A stretch of DNA of 64,000 nt from Sinohyriopsis cumingii (taxonomy: Eukaryota; Mollusca; Bivalvia; Unionida; Unionidae): NCBI GenBank assembly GCA_028554795.2, contig CM068830.1:111799214-111863213 (forward strand), in the 5' to 3' direction. A program made the translations under genes and the position numbers. Shown here piece by piece: positions 51,546 to 64,000 of the stretch (its first letter is position 1; every line of letters starts with the position of its first letter). The notes beneath the pieces are model-generated. The model had not been told where the DNA came from. It did no database searches and was given only the letters and a program-made list of their open reading frames with translations.

Positions 51546-51652
51546 ATGTATCGACGTGTAAATTTCACCAAATCACACACAAAGTAAATAAAGTCCGAAG
51601 GACTTTATGTTAACTTTGTGAGTGATTAGGTAGAATTAACACATCGATACAT
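51546..51652. repeat. 107-bp imperfect palindrome
   Basis: ATGTATCGACGTGT...CACAAAGT pairs with ACTTTGTGAG...ACATCGATACAT around a centre ATAAAGTCCGAAGGACTTTAT. It could be a small MITE or the fused end of a decayed element. Confidence 0.7.
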
Positions 51653-51659
51653 ACCCAAC

Positions 51660-54600
51660 CATGCTCATTTAATCCTTATTATTCCGAGTTCGTCCTTTCT
51701 TCGTCAAATCAACGTATTCTATCAATAGTGCATTCCAATTTAAGGAGCGCCTACTTTCATCTCATTCGCCGCTTCACGTCGCCCCATCATACACAACCTG
51801 TACAGAATCACATGATCATATTGACTACCGTCACATATACATTTATTCAGAAACTTCATACTTTACATCCTAGGCAATGGCTACCAATGGTTGCAACACG
51901 ATTAGTTCATTTACAACATTCTTGTTCAATTTTAGTCAGTCGTATCTGCTACGTCAGATGACCACGACCTTACATAATAACAGCTGATGCGGAATGTACC
52001 AGTGTGCTCGATTGAATTTCCAATTCAACGTTAAATTATAATTGATTTTATCAATGAACAACATATAAATATGAACAAGATGATGTTATCCCTTACTAAC
52101 ATAAAGGTAACAATTAAATAAATTGTATACAGAAATAACATTTGATGTCATTCTCAGATGCGTTAATACTTGGGAAGACCCGTTCAGTGATCAAATGTCA
52201 AACGAAATGTAACTGCTGTCACAGTTACGTTTATTCGGCAACTTCACATTTTACTTATTAAACAATGGCTACCCGTGAGGTCAGCACATTTCTTTTCAAT
52301 ATTTTTTTAAAAATTACAGTATGTCCTATACAGGAATACCTTTCTCATCAGCGTTAATACTTAACAAGACACATTTCATTTATCTAATCTGAAATTAAAT
52401 GTGCAGTTGTTAAATGCTGAGTTCCCATCAAAACCGGCCATATGTTTTCTTTGTTTGCGTAGTTTAGTGCTGGAGTGCTGGAAGGAATTAATGGCTACAC
52501 ATCCAAAATAATTTGAATTAGCAAAACAATCACCTTTATGGGTTGTTATATACATTTTTAAATGGTATTAAGTCACATTGGTAGAGATGGTAGTTTTACC
52601 ATTTAAAATCGTTTATTTATTCTTTGAAAAATGGTCTCATAAATATCTGTGTTTATTTTTGTGTAAGTGGTCATATTCACCAAACCAACAACATCCACAC
52701 ACGTTCAACGTTTTTTAAATAAGCAAACAAAATTAAAATAATTTCTCTTTTAAAAATGCCATTGAAAATGCCAATACTCCATATTGTGTTTCGTTTATTA
52801 GCCTTTGAGTATTGATTTATTTCAATAGCTTTTAAATCCTCCTCAGATAATTTCTCGAATCTTGGTTTATATCCCTCGGCTGCCTCAAAATTGACTCACC
52901 CAGTTCCCACGATATTAATGTTGTTGTTGTGTATGGCTATGGTGACTGAGGTACTATGTGAGGGCATTTATCAAACTCTGTTATTCTTTTCATTTTCAGC
53001 GTTTTAAACATCACTCACATTCTAGACAAATCCGTCTTCTTCTGCTTCAATCGCTGCTATTATTTATTTTAACTCCTTGTCATCTAATTGTTCAAAAAAC
53101 TCCGCAGAAAATTGCAGTGAAAAATCCCAGTAATCGGCAATTTTGTACTCGACTATGTAGCAGACGAATGCCAAATTGCAAACTATTCATTTCAATAAAA
53201 GAATATTTGAAAAAGTATAAAAATCGTATTTTATATATTTTTTGCTGAAGAAAAGAGAGATGAAACAATCATTACACAATGACGTGTGTGCAATGTTTTT
53301 TTTTTTTTTTTTTCTCTTCAAATTGCAAACAGTACAAAAACGGAAGGTAGTTCCATAATATATCGAAGTGTAAATAATTCCAGATCACTCTCGTGTTACA
53401 GAAAATCCTTTTAGTTTATGAAAATTGGAATTATTACAAGTTGAAAACGCATGCAACAAATACGCATAGACGTTTCATAACATACACCTTTGTAGTATAT
53501 CTCAAGAGGGCATCGCTCACTTTTTCACGCGGGGAAAAAGTGTGCCGACCACCCAATTTATATATACTACTGGTAGCAATACTCGTGTGACAAGCAAAGG
53601 TAAAACTCTCTTAGAATTGCACTGAAGAGTAAATGCCCAGCTACTAACAAAGGTTATCTAACTTAGCATACATAGCGGCAAATATATGCCATGCCCTGCC
53701 CTATCGGCAAATATATGCCAAGGCCTGCCCTAGCGGCATTTTCAGTAAGTAACAACGAGCGACAATTTTTGATTTGGAGAATGTTAGTTTTCCATGGAAT
53801 ACGATGATATATACTAGTAATCCCAAGGCATAGATCGAATGAACATCCCGCTAAGGGACGGTTATATCACCGACAGCGAATATGATGATATTTTGGAGGA
53901 CGAACATGCAGCCAAAGAAAAGCGGCCAACACCAACTACCGGACACCTAACGCATGCTGAGAAGTGTTAAAAGCCCATATCAGCTCTAAATCCACGCATC
54001 CAATACAGGATACGATGAAGCAGGTCCCATCATCCAAATGTACCAAACGATGAGCCAAGAGGAATGCTGATAGGGCAACAAGGATCACCACTCCCTAAAT
54101 TACAGCAAGAAAAAACCTTACTTCAGCCTCTAACTCTAAAACCGAGAGCGAGATTCCAGATATAAAAGGCAGCAGATCTTTTCGCATCTCGGTCACATCC
54201 AATGTGGATATGTGAGAAAGCTTGGCAGTAGCTTCCCGTTTGTCGGCAGTTCTTACTGGCCGCCATATTTAACCTATCTTGCCCTACGAAATGACGTATT
54301 AACCCAAAATAGCAACATCTGCCTAGTGTAAGAAAGACTTAAATCCATTATGAACGTCATTAGTTTTATCTTCCTTATCATCATCTAATTTTGCTTCTTC
54401 CAACAATTAATTATCCATGCTGTTTTGATTGATTTTCAACCACCATATTATTAAATTCATCAAAGCTTGCCTATTCCTTTTTAGCCAACAAAGTACTAAA
54501 ATATTGTTCCATTTATAGTGTTCGCATCACATAAGTATTGGTACTTTCATCACTTGGGACATGTGTGATTTGTTTCATGAAAGGCGCTCGTTTTTATCAA

Positions 54601-56050
54601 TCACTGACATCTCAAGTATGTCCGTGGGTCCGTGGGTTCGTGTCTCAGGTTCGGCTAACGTAAGTGTTAAAGCTGGCCACATGCTTTCCGACGGTTGGTG
54701 GTTCCTTGATGGGGTTTCCGGGATTATTCCTCCACCACATATAGTGGCCGCCGTATAAGTACAAATAAAACCTGCAACGTTCCTGTGGTACCATATGGAG
54801 ATGAAGGTCAGACACAATTCTCATCCTTGTCCAAACCAAATGTGTTCTCTCTCTCTCTCTCTTTCTCTCTCTCTCCATTCAAAGAAATGCGCACTGTAAT
54901 GAACTTTGGTTCGCAAATCTAGACTGGGACTCCGATGAAGAACATGATTAATTCAATGGGATTTTGGTTCTTTCGTAGTTGTTTAAGATTTTATATATAG
55001 AGAGAGAGAACTGAATGAAATATACATTCATCATGCTGATATACATCTTTGCTATGTCATGATCATGACTTACTCTTCGCAAGTCAGCTGATACTAATCC
55101 GTAATTAAGATGTCTATATCTCCTAACTTTGAGATTCTTAATCGCATGTTTGAGTTAATGTTCTCGTGAATAGTAAATGGTAATTGCGAGATACTAACTC
55201 ATATCAAAGAGATAAGAATTTAATTTCCACGTGACACTAGCATGCTTCTGGCGTACATAAAAGACGTGTTTCTAGTGTGTTTATATTGGTGGAAAACAGA
55301 GCCGTGGACTGAAGACGTGGACTAGTAGGATTCAATTATATCACATTAGAGCTGAAGCGTACAACCCGTTCAGAGCATATGCAAATCATAATAAACAATT
55401 ATTGTTGTTTTCTTAGACGTTTCCTTCACTGTACACTGAACTTTCAATTTTATAAATTAGATATGCATTATGCGAAAGAAAAGACTAGAAGTTATATTTA
55501 GAAAATGATGGGTGACTTTGAAAGCAGAATACCATATCTTTACTTTGACAAGTATCATACTGACTTAGTGAGTGTCTCTTCCATACGATCCACTGTACAG
55601 TCTGAAAAGATATAATCGAAATTAGAAGTGATTATATTTACTTTATATCTTTACTTTATAAATGTCAGTCATCACTAATAATTAATGAATTAGATGAGGA
55701 ATTTAGACGAGTTATGCATGACATGTAATAATGCGCTTCTCTTTAATAATACAATATTATCAGCGCACATAACATTATATGTAGAGAGTATGTACGCTTT
55801 CGCAGATTTCTTAAATATATCTCTAGATACAGACACTAATGGAATGTAATAAATATGAAAAATCGAAAATTCGTAAACTATAAACTAATTGATACTGACC
55901 TATATGCAAACTTATCATATAAATAACGTGCACTACTGGACTAAAATAGGTCATTATGTATTACAAACTAATGTTTTTTAGGAAAAAAGTCGCTGTTCTC
56001 AAGGTTATTGATTTAAAAAGTAATCCTCTAACACTTTCGGGGAAACTCAT
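51660..56050. other. Host-like intergenic DNA, no gene recognised
   Basis: Contents include a poly-T run (53297-53316), a repeated CGGCAAATATATGCC phrase (53680-53720), a (TC)n tract (54847-54877), and a 43-codon plus-strand frame near 53838 (MNIPLRDGYITDSEYDDILE). The last recalls acidic N-termini of piggyBac-like transposases but is too short to assign. Confidence 0.45.
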
Positions 56051-56056
56051 ACTCAC

Positions 56057-56169
56057 CTTGCACTTCTAAATATGAATGTACATCAGCCTTGTGTATCCTT
56101 GACACTTCACTGATATGAGAAGTGGCATTGGTCAGGGGATCTGGATGCATCACTCTTCCGACATTAGAC
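56057..56169 (-). other. Exon-like segment 2 of the repeated host exon family
   Basis: The acceptor is ATATCTAG and the donor GTGAGTATG, which is a strong consensus. The 113-nt segment contains SNVGRVMHPDPLTNATSHIS and later DVHSYLEVQ. It has the same splice phases as 57010-57122. Confidence 0.5.
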
Positions 56170-57009
56170 CTAGATATTTAGTACACTAGTTTGGTGTTAT
56201 TACATTTTCGCATCAACACTTACAAACGAAATTTCGTCTTATCTTGAACATAGAACTGACAGTGACATTTGTGTTGGTTTAGAAGTATTGATTCGTTTAA
56301 TTAATTAAACTTACTTAAGTTGTACACTGTAGTAGATACGAACTACATAACTATCTGTAAGTGTCTCTCATTATTTTTCTAACACCTATCAAGCAAATAT
56401 ATTGCTTCACAAATAATTTATTGTGCTACCTTCAAAATCAGGACTGTACATTTTATCTGCATGATATAAAAAATTAAAGAGCTGAATACAAGATCAAATA
56501 TCGTACTAACCTAGCAACTGCCTTTTCGTTGCTTTCATTTATTATTTCTGCAAAGAGAAGCGATTTTAGAAAATATGCTATTTTCATGGCACCAGATCTT
56601 CTAAGTTTGCTTAAAACTAATATAGATCTAAAGATAAGAGGTATGACTGATTTTGATCGAAATTTAAAGACAATTTTTAATTATACATCTGTACTGCATC
56701 ATTGAAATTAGAAACGCTTCCTGCCATGAATAAATATGAAGCGAGCAGATTCGTTGTTAGCAGCACGTTAGTGTGAAAATGTGAAATGAGTAGTCGGGTC
56801 AAGTTCATTGAAAATTCGGATTATTTAAAAGTTGCAAATCAGTCTGCATTTGATATAATGTATACTTGGAAATTACGTTGTACATATGTTGTCAATATAT
56901 ATGAAAGTGGGGTACAAAATAATGACTTCCATGTCTCTCTATATCTAAAAAATATTGCTTTTGAAAATAAATAATGCACAATTATATTTAAAAGGCAGGA
57001 CTGACACAC
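56170..57009. other. Probable intron, no other feature
   Basis: AT-rich sequence between two exon-like segments, with no supported gene. Confidence 0.4.
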
Positions 57010-57122
57010 CTTGGGGTTCAACGTAGGAATATACCTCGGCATTGCTACTTGTTGGACTATCATACACATTGCAAGTGATATCGTTCTCAGAAGATTGAGG
57101 AATCGGTCTTCCAGCTTCAGGC
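57010..57122 (-). other. Exon-like segment 3 of the repeated host exon family
   Basis: The acceptor is AATATAG and the donor AAG/GTGTGT. The 113-nt segment contains PEAGRPIPQSSENDITCNVY and ends VYSYVEPQ. Tyrosine-containing short motifs recall receptor cytoplasmic tails, but this is speculation. Confidence 0.5.
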
Positions 57123-57129
57123 CTATATT

Positions 57130-60100
57130 TTGTGTGTGATATAAAAGAAAAAGAAAAACACAGTAATTTACTTCCGATCCCATAGTTGATAAGTCACACA
57201 TTAATATCAAATAAATAATTTCAGATATAAAAAGTTAACACCAAATACTATTTCCAAATTTAAGAGCAAAAAGTTTGACAAAAATCATTTTTAAAATTTA
57301 TCTGATACAAAAATTAAACAGTCTCTCAATAAAAGGGATAAGTATACAAATGTATACAACTGACATACAAATGGAGAAAAATTACAGCCTGAGCGTTTTG
57401 TTTGTACACAAATAATTTCCACAATTACTGCAAAACGTTTGTTTTGCATATCTTGTACACAAAATGAAAGGTACAAGTAATGTCGGTAGAAGTTTATACA
57501 AACTGAATATTAATTGTTAAAGTAGCCAGCTTTGGAGCAGGATTTCAATGAAAAACGTGTGAAAGGACAGAAGTGAAAGAAACTGAACCTTATGTTTAGA
57601 AATATTCATGTCATTCTCAAGTACCGTATCATTGTACTATAACATAATCATTTAGGATATTTCCCCAAAAATATCAGTGCACATCTGAGATATTACGATG
57701 CAAGTGCTGGATAAATAACAAAGAAAATTTGGAAGCAAATATCATAAGCACAAAAACTTACTTTCGAAATTTAGATTACAGTAACATGGAGTTAAAACTA
57801 AAAAGTAAATACACATCTTGCCAAAACGTTGTACAACAAAGATATTATGCATGACAAAAAGGAAACTTATTATAACTCCGCAAGTAGGTATAATAGTACG
57901 ATTAAGAGTAGCATAAAAACAATTTTGCAGTTATGTTATTAATCTAGGCTGAAAATTTCTATAGTATTCGCACACCCTCACGTTTCATTTTGCATCTCTA
58001 TCGATTTTAGAAACAGAAAGCATTGTCTATATAAACATTCAAAAAATTGCAATTTGATTCATCAATTTATAATTTATATGATTGTCACCAGGTGGTCCCA
58101 TATGCTTTCAAAACGGAGTCGAATAAAATCATGGCTATTGACCGACCACTCGGGTTAAATTATCAACAAATTCTTGTATTTTCTTCAAACCCTTTTGAAT
58201 CAAAATATGAAATATATTTGGGCGTTAGGTCTGCATTTACCTTAACATACTAAGTCATGCAGTCGCATTGGTGAAATCTAATCACTTCATGGATCTTGAG
58301 GACACGCATAACCAATCGCATGTACCACTGCAGTGCAGGTTTCCCACGTACAGTAAATGGTTGTCTGGTCCAATGATATGATACTAGTTTAGAGCCTTCT
58401 GTGTATTTACGGAAGGGACTCATCAATGATCGAGCGCGGGTATGGGTACGACCAAGAATGGGATACCGAGACCGCTTCCGGGTTAACCGGATACAAATTG
58501 TGTGCCTCATTTATATACTCGGAATATTTCAGATTCACTTAAAAGAAGTATTCGTGGTCGCCGTGGATGTTGTGATCCTGGACGTCCTTTTGCAGATTGT
58601 TGTGCGCAGGATCATTCCACTGAAATTCACCAACTGGATGAAGCTGCATGACGACTCTTTCTCAAGGGTTATTGGTATGGAGATAAATGTTGCAACGGTA
58701 ACGTTCAGCGGTGTTGTATCCTTTCACGTTGGGTAAACCATAAATGGCCGCGATTGGATATTTAGCAGCCTGCAATAGACGCGCAACATCATACTGACGT
58801 ATAAAAATTATAGTAGAGTGCAATTCGTGGGTCTCTGTGTTTAGTGTTTTTCTATTTAATGGTTATGATTTAAAAGATGTTTAGCTTTGGTACTTTTAGC
58901 GTTTGTTCAGTGTAATGTGATGACTTATGTTGTCTATTTATACATGGAAGGGCTGTGAACGCTGGTACCATAACCGATAGGCTGGCAGCATATATCTGAT
59001 AGGACTGGCAACGTTGAAGCCATATGGCTGACATAGTTGTGTAGTGTGGCACCATATTGATGATTGACAGGGAATTGTATAAATCTAACGTTTTATTAAA
59101 TATGCGTACTCGGGTTTCGTTTTTTGTGTACAATGTTACTCGAAGGTGATATTTATATATCGCATAGTATTTCGAAACAATGAGTTTGATTCAACCTAAG
59201 CTGCACGAAGAAGTGCTTATGATGGGAAACCAATATTCTTCAAGCGCACAGACGATGGATGGCTACATAGTTGGCGTATAAATTACCTCACCGTATGGCA
59301 AAACGACACAGTACGAGGAAGTCTTTTCAGTGAGCAGTCTATTTTAACGACTCACGATCTCCAGCTGTAGAGGTATGTGCATTATATATTAGATTCATAT
59401 TGGTATTATAGGATATAAGCATTGTACTACCATGTTGATTTTGTATGTTTGGTAACTGAATCGTTTCGTGTATTGCAATGTTATAGTTTATTTCCTAATT
59501 TACTTCTATGTGATTTAACTTAAAAATTTATATTTGCAATGACGTTGCAATTAATTAAGGGTCTTTCAGTACTATAAGATTTTTATCAGACAAAGATTTA
59601 CTTTTACACCTGTTTATCGCTTTATATAGTTGTCCCGATAACATCATTTGTATGAAAGAATTAACTCAAGTTTACAGTCCATAATCCCTGTACGAGTTAT
59701 TATACATGCTAGTGTCATTTGTTGTAAACGGATTTGGATATATTTTCAGCTTATTGATTGTCTGAACAGTGATTGACTGATGGTTGATTGACTGGTGGCC
59801 AAGTGTTGTATTGGCAGAGTGACGGAGTGATTTGCTGTATATCCACATATGTACTGGATTGTAGGTGTCTTTTAGCCTTGTCTAATTTGGGTTATGTTAT
59901 GCCTAGTTTTCTGCTGACGGAGATAACATTTTATTATTTGAGTAAAACTTATAATATTTCATAAATTTCACTATTTGTGTGGAACGCAACATTGTTACTA
60001 CTTGCGTAAAGCATATCATATTTCATTGAAAGATATAATTTATTGTCATTTGTGTGAATGTGGTCAATGTCTACGTAAGTTGTTTGAGTTGATTGTGTGA

Positions 60101-60600
60101 AATCATGTTGAATCGTAAATCTGTATATTGTTTAAATTTCGTTTCTTCTATTGCATTACACTACCATGTTCGTGTATGTTATGTTAATTGTCCATCATTT
60201 GGATCATGCGTACGCACGAAATGTTCATAATCGTTTCCACTGAATCATTCATAAATAAACACCATATATTTTTGTTACCATCCTTGATGTTTCTACGTTA
60301 TAAACCGACCCCAACCCGGTTATCTTGTTAAACTGGTGTCGTAGCCTGACTGTAGTGTGGCAGCGTTGATATTGTTATAACCGTTTAAATAAAAATTTGG
60401 CAGCTTATATGTCGAATGTCGCAGCGTATCTGACCGTTTGGCAGATTAGCTGGCAATGACGCAGCATAATTTGTGACAGTGAAATTTCGTTGATGGATAT
60501 GAATTCCGGATTTGCATGGTTATATGAACCACACCTATTTCCATAAAGCATGTGATTTGCATGTTTATATGAACCACGCCTATTTCCTTCAAGCATGTGG
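57130..60600. other. Host-like DNA, no gene recognised
   Basis: The minus strand at 58740-58250 contains a few open stretches (NVKGYNTAERYRCNIYLHTN and others) without a recognisable family. At about 60505-60600 a 46-bp unit with ATATGAACCAC.CCTATTTCC is present twice in tandem. Confidence 0.45.
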
Positions 60601-61599
60601 CTGAAAAAGCCATAGTCACTGTATGTTACATAATTAAATGAACCACATTTATAGTGTTTATATCTGATATGAATTGTGTAGATTTATTTATTCAGTATAG
60701 CTGCATTATACCATTTGACGAGTGGTTGTTTTATTCGCATGTTTATGAATCTTATGTATATTGAAATGTTAGTGACAAAAGTTAATAATTATTAAAATCT
60801 ACGTGTTTATTTATGGTTATATATTATTTTTTCATTGCATAAGCTTCCTTTCATTCTCACATTTTGTTTTCGGTGTATGCATTCAATCCCAACTGCATTC
60901 GGTCTCAGTTGTGTTAAAATGGTGCAGGAAGTGTGATTTTTAGATTGAGGGAATTACTGATATCCTGCTTCAAGACGTACATACATATAGGTGTGCATTT
61001 TTTTTTCTTTTCTGCGTGCATGTGTCTTTAAATATTCTTTTGTATTTTGTTTCACTTGCCTCGATGACGAAGAAACAGTTGATAATTGCTACTTTTACTT
61101 CCGTCAATGCCATTTGTATTAAGGTCAGTTTTGATTAGACTGCCTTATTAGCTATTTCTTTCATAATTTAAGGTCTTAACTGACTGTGTCACACAGTTGG
61201 GATACGAGGGTGAAAATCTAATAAAAAATATCCAGAAAGAGCAATTCAAGGAAGAATGAAAGCACAAAGGTAAGGGAATTAGTGGTGAAAGCATAGGAAA
61301 TGAGAATAGAATTAGAAAAGTGGGCCTGAATGGAGATTACAGTGGCCGAAGAAAGAAATATGGAAAGCGATTATGATAAATAAGCTGAATTATTACCCGC
61401 TAGAAATGACATTACACTGGCTCTAACAAATTAAAGAGTCCCAAAACACCCTTTTCAAGATCAAAAAGATAAGATGGGTAGAAATATCCATCGGTTTCAT
61501 CGATATGCCGATAATCGTAAGTGGAGACCAGACGATTTGTGTCTGCATCTCAGTAGCTAATTAAAAGTAAAGCTCTGGATGCATATTCGCGACTTCCTA

Positions 61600-62120
61600 G
61601 ATGTGTTGTGTTTGATTAGGACTCTGTGAAGGAAGCACTACAGAGAAGTCATGAACTGACCGAACACGGGTTTCGTAAAATGTTGAGGTTAAGCATACCA
61701 GAAAGTGGAGAAACCTTAGACCAGTGTGTCTCAAGAATAGCGAATTTATTCCAACGATGGATTGAATTCAGGAACGTGTTGAAAACGTTTGAAGAATTGA
61801 CAACGTTCTAGCTCAGAGATAGTTAAGTACTGCTGGTTGGGAAATGAATCAGATTTTGAAATAGAAAGTCTTAGCAAACATTCAAAGGCATTGTTAAGCA
61901 CGTTGATTACTTTGCTTAGCTTATGGTAGAATCCAGAACTTGGTTTCAAACGTTTATAAGTCTGGAAACCAGTCTAGTTGACGGACGCCTAGATAATTAT
62001 TTCCATCGACTCAGGTAAGTAGGTCGGGCGAGGATACAGGACGTATTGGCAAACAGTGTTATGCCTTTAATGATGAAGGTCGCATACAGGCAAAGTGTCC
62101 TAATAGGAAGAGTAATATAC
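61600..62120 (+). pseudogene. Ty3/gypsy gag-like remnant
   Basis: YELTEEGFRKKF-type text appears as HELTEHGFRKMLRLSIPESG, then LDQCVSRIANLFQRWIEF. This is the capsid-like helical part of a common invertebrate/vertebrate gypsy gag. It is followed in other frames by a degraded zinc knuckle (CYAFNDEGRIQAKCPN). Confidence 0.65.
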
Positions 62121-62183
62121 ACAACTTAGTCTTGGCTCCAGAGACTCATAGTAGCAGGTGCACCAGCGCTATAGATTTCGACT

Positions 62184-62824
62184 ATGGTATCCAATCACTT
62201 GTTTACGTATATTATCCCTAAAGACTGGGTACCAGCAGCGAGAGGTAATATGAACGATCAAGATGTCGCTGTATTACGTGACAATGGTTGTACGGGTGTG
62301 AAGTCTCGTAAAAGAGAATCAAATGCTCGTGTAGGTGTCTCCCTGTATGCTTACTGCATGCTGTCCATCAAGCATCTCACTATTGCGCCATACCACTCTG
62401 TGTGCAATGGTCTGTTGGAGAACTGCAGTGATACCCTGAAAGACTTAGATCGTTCATTGGACGTGGTTCTGTTTGTGTATCATGAAGTAACGCAAGAAAG
62501 ATTGGGGTTCTCGCCCTTTGAAAATTGTTTTAAGGGAGTATTATTCGAAGCCGTATGCGAATCCTTCGCGAACAATGGACAAACGAAGTTACCATCGAGG
62601 ATGTTAAAACTACTTACCAGTACGTGCTGGACTTGCGCAAGACGTTTGAGAGCACTTGTCAGATGACATATGAGGAATTTAAAAGATCGTGGCTTAAGTA
62701 TTCCAAGAACTACAATTGCAGAGCGAGGAATAGAAATTCCGTAGTAGGAGACGGGTTAGTTATTATTTCCACTGGTACGAACAAGTTGTCAGTTCAGTGT
62801 AAAGGTCCATACGAAGATAAGTAG
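62184..62824 (+). pseudogene. Ty3/gypsy protease-to-integrase remnant with internal deletion
   Basis: VAVLRDNGCTGV is the retropepsin-like start, with Asn where the catalytic Asp-Thr/Ser-Gly would be. It is joined after a short stretch to integrase text (IKHLTIAPYHSVCNGLLEN and RLGFSPFENC). The frame then shifts to ILREQWTNEVTIEDVKTTYQ and the chain ends KLSVQCKGPYE. All of the RT/RNase H sequence is missing. Confidence 0.75.
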
Positions 62825-63400
62825 ATTAAATATGAAATAAACAATACGATTGACATGACTGAATATATCTAGCTAATATGCTTACGCATTACGTTAACAA
62901 ATACATAGACAAGGTAGAAAACGGGAAATTAACGTTGTTTGTACTGTGTTATGTTAAATACATACACCATGTGGTAGTTTCATATCAATTGACGAGTGGT
63001 TTTTCACATGTTTTTTAATCTTATGTCTATTGAATTTTTAGTGGGCAAACGTAAATCATTGCTAGGGTCTACGTGTTCGATTGTCGTATATTTATATTTA
63101 AATTACATAAGCTCTCTATTATTCTAATATATTGTCTTTGCTGTTTTCACTCGATCCAAAATCCATTCGGCTTTAGTCCTGTTATAACAATGGATAGTAA
63201 ATATACTCACGCGGTATCTGAGTAACACACGGCCGTACATACGTTTGTACTAGTACGTGTGCATTGTACTTGCATTTGTAATAGTCATGTTAACAATCTA
63301 AGATAACTGACAAGTTATCATTGCTATTTTGTAAGCTACTATTCTAGATTGTAAATTCGACAACTTTCATGAGTTTGTTTGTATGCACAAAGTCAACGAG

Positions 63401-64000
63401 GCTAGAATTCTTTAATCTAGGTATTAATACAAAATGTAGAACCGCTATCAATATATTACTAACTTAGAGCCTTCTACAAGAGGAAAAAGTTGCCAGAAAT
63501 TTTAGAATTTAGTACACAAGTAAAAGTTTAGTCTTCTTTAGTATGCGTGATGTATTTAGTAAAAGATGTTTATTTAATAATTCCCGAGCATTTTGCAGAC
63601 AAACATGGCTGTATTATAAATAGCGAAAATAGGAAAGAAGTTATGAATCGTCGATTTAAAATATTTAATGAATGAATCAGCGAATTAACATTTCCAGGTA
63701 CTAAAGGGCAGATGTGCCGCCTTATTTTAGTATTAGTAAAAAGTCTAGATAAAATATCAGCAAAGTTCTTGAACTGTAAATATCGAGAGCATGGCTAAAC
63801 ATGATGGAATGAATTGTAACCAATTTAAAGCTTACATTAGAGTTATTAAAATTGCAGAGAAACATTGAAGTGGATTGACTTTATACATAAGCCATATTTC
63901 GATAAATGGTGACTACGACTTGCAAATCCAATAACTATCACTTTTCCAGTCTAAAACAGAAAGTTTAAATATCAACATGTGGGTCTTTTGGACTAACTGG
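63401..64000. other. Host-like DNA, nothing recognised
   Basis: AT-rich DNA with no open frame of note. Confidence 0.5.

Larger units (their letters stand above)
60618..63400 (+). mobile_element. Gutted Ty3/gypsy-like LTR retrotransposon
   Basis: Two diverged long repeats (about 60618-61200 and 62945-63400) share TTTGACGAGTGG, TCTACGTGTT.., CATTCGG.(C/T)T.AGT and other blocks in the same order. Between them are gag, protease-like and integrase remains. The reverse transcriptase and RNase H regions are missing, so the element has a large internal deletion. LTR borders are approximate. Confidence 0.65.

Noticed and set aside
53838..53970. piggyBac N-terminus
   Set aside because: Acidic ITDSEYDDILE text is suggestive, but there is no transposase core or terminal repeats nearby.
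58250..58740. Possible virus-derived coding fragment on either strand
   Set aside because: Moderate open length but no family motif recognised on either strand; left unassigned.

Overview
This is an AT-rich stretch of a eukaryotic nuclear genome, most likely an aquatic invertebrate. The evidence is microsatellites, exon-like segments with GT/AG borders, and remnants of a pogo/Tigger transposon, a CR1/L2-like LINE and a Ty3/gypsy retrotransposon. The species cannot be told from sequence alone; a mollusc-like or other lophotrochozoan host is only a guess. Most of the window is occupied by virus-like mobile elements of the Polinton/Maverick, adintovirus and Polinton-like virus (PLV) group.

Two complete elements of one family lie in opposite orientation. 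E1 (5358-22493, 17.1 kb) has 249-bp terminal inverted repeats that look identical by eye, 5-bp target duplications, and mostly open genes. E2 (27357-43453, 16.1 kb) has about 240-bp terminal repeats differing at a few percent of sites, a 5-bp target duplication, and nearly every major gene broken by stops or frameshifts. The gene order is shared. From the structural end it runs: coiled-coil protein, small basic protein, major capsid-like protein, pVI-like protein, adenain-type protease, phage-like fibre, two-pass membrane protein, penton-like protein. A repeat-rich centre with a small helical protein follows, then HNH nuclease and zinc-finger protein, a polymerase-helicase-HNH fusion, a retroviral-type integrase, a zinc-ribbon/phospholipase A2 protein, and the packaging ATPase.

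Three older relics flank them. E3 (about 1.0-4.1 kb, minus) is a decayed structural block of the same family that lacks the capsid gene. E4 (about 43.6-45.7 kb, plus) has capsid, pVI-like and protease remains of a related element. E5 (about 48.2-49.6 kb, minus) has protease, PLA2 and integrase remains of a more canonical Maverick. The locus is therefore a repeated landing site or graveyard for these elements.

The strongest candidates for something undescribed are (1) the 1169-residue protein of E1 that joins a B-family-like polymerase palm, an SF1 helicase and an HNH nuclease in one chain; (2) terminal repeats built as cassettes, each bounded by the same AGCAGCAGAGAG motif but with unrelated interiors in E1 and E2, plus a further internal copy beside an extra zinc-finger gene; and (3) complex palindromes and hairpin repeats in the middle of both elements. 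The right part of the window (46-64 kb) is host-like DNA with three similar exon-like segments and a gutted Ty3/gypsy element.
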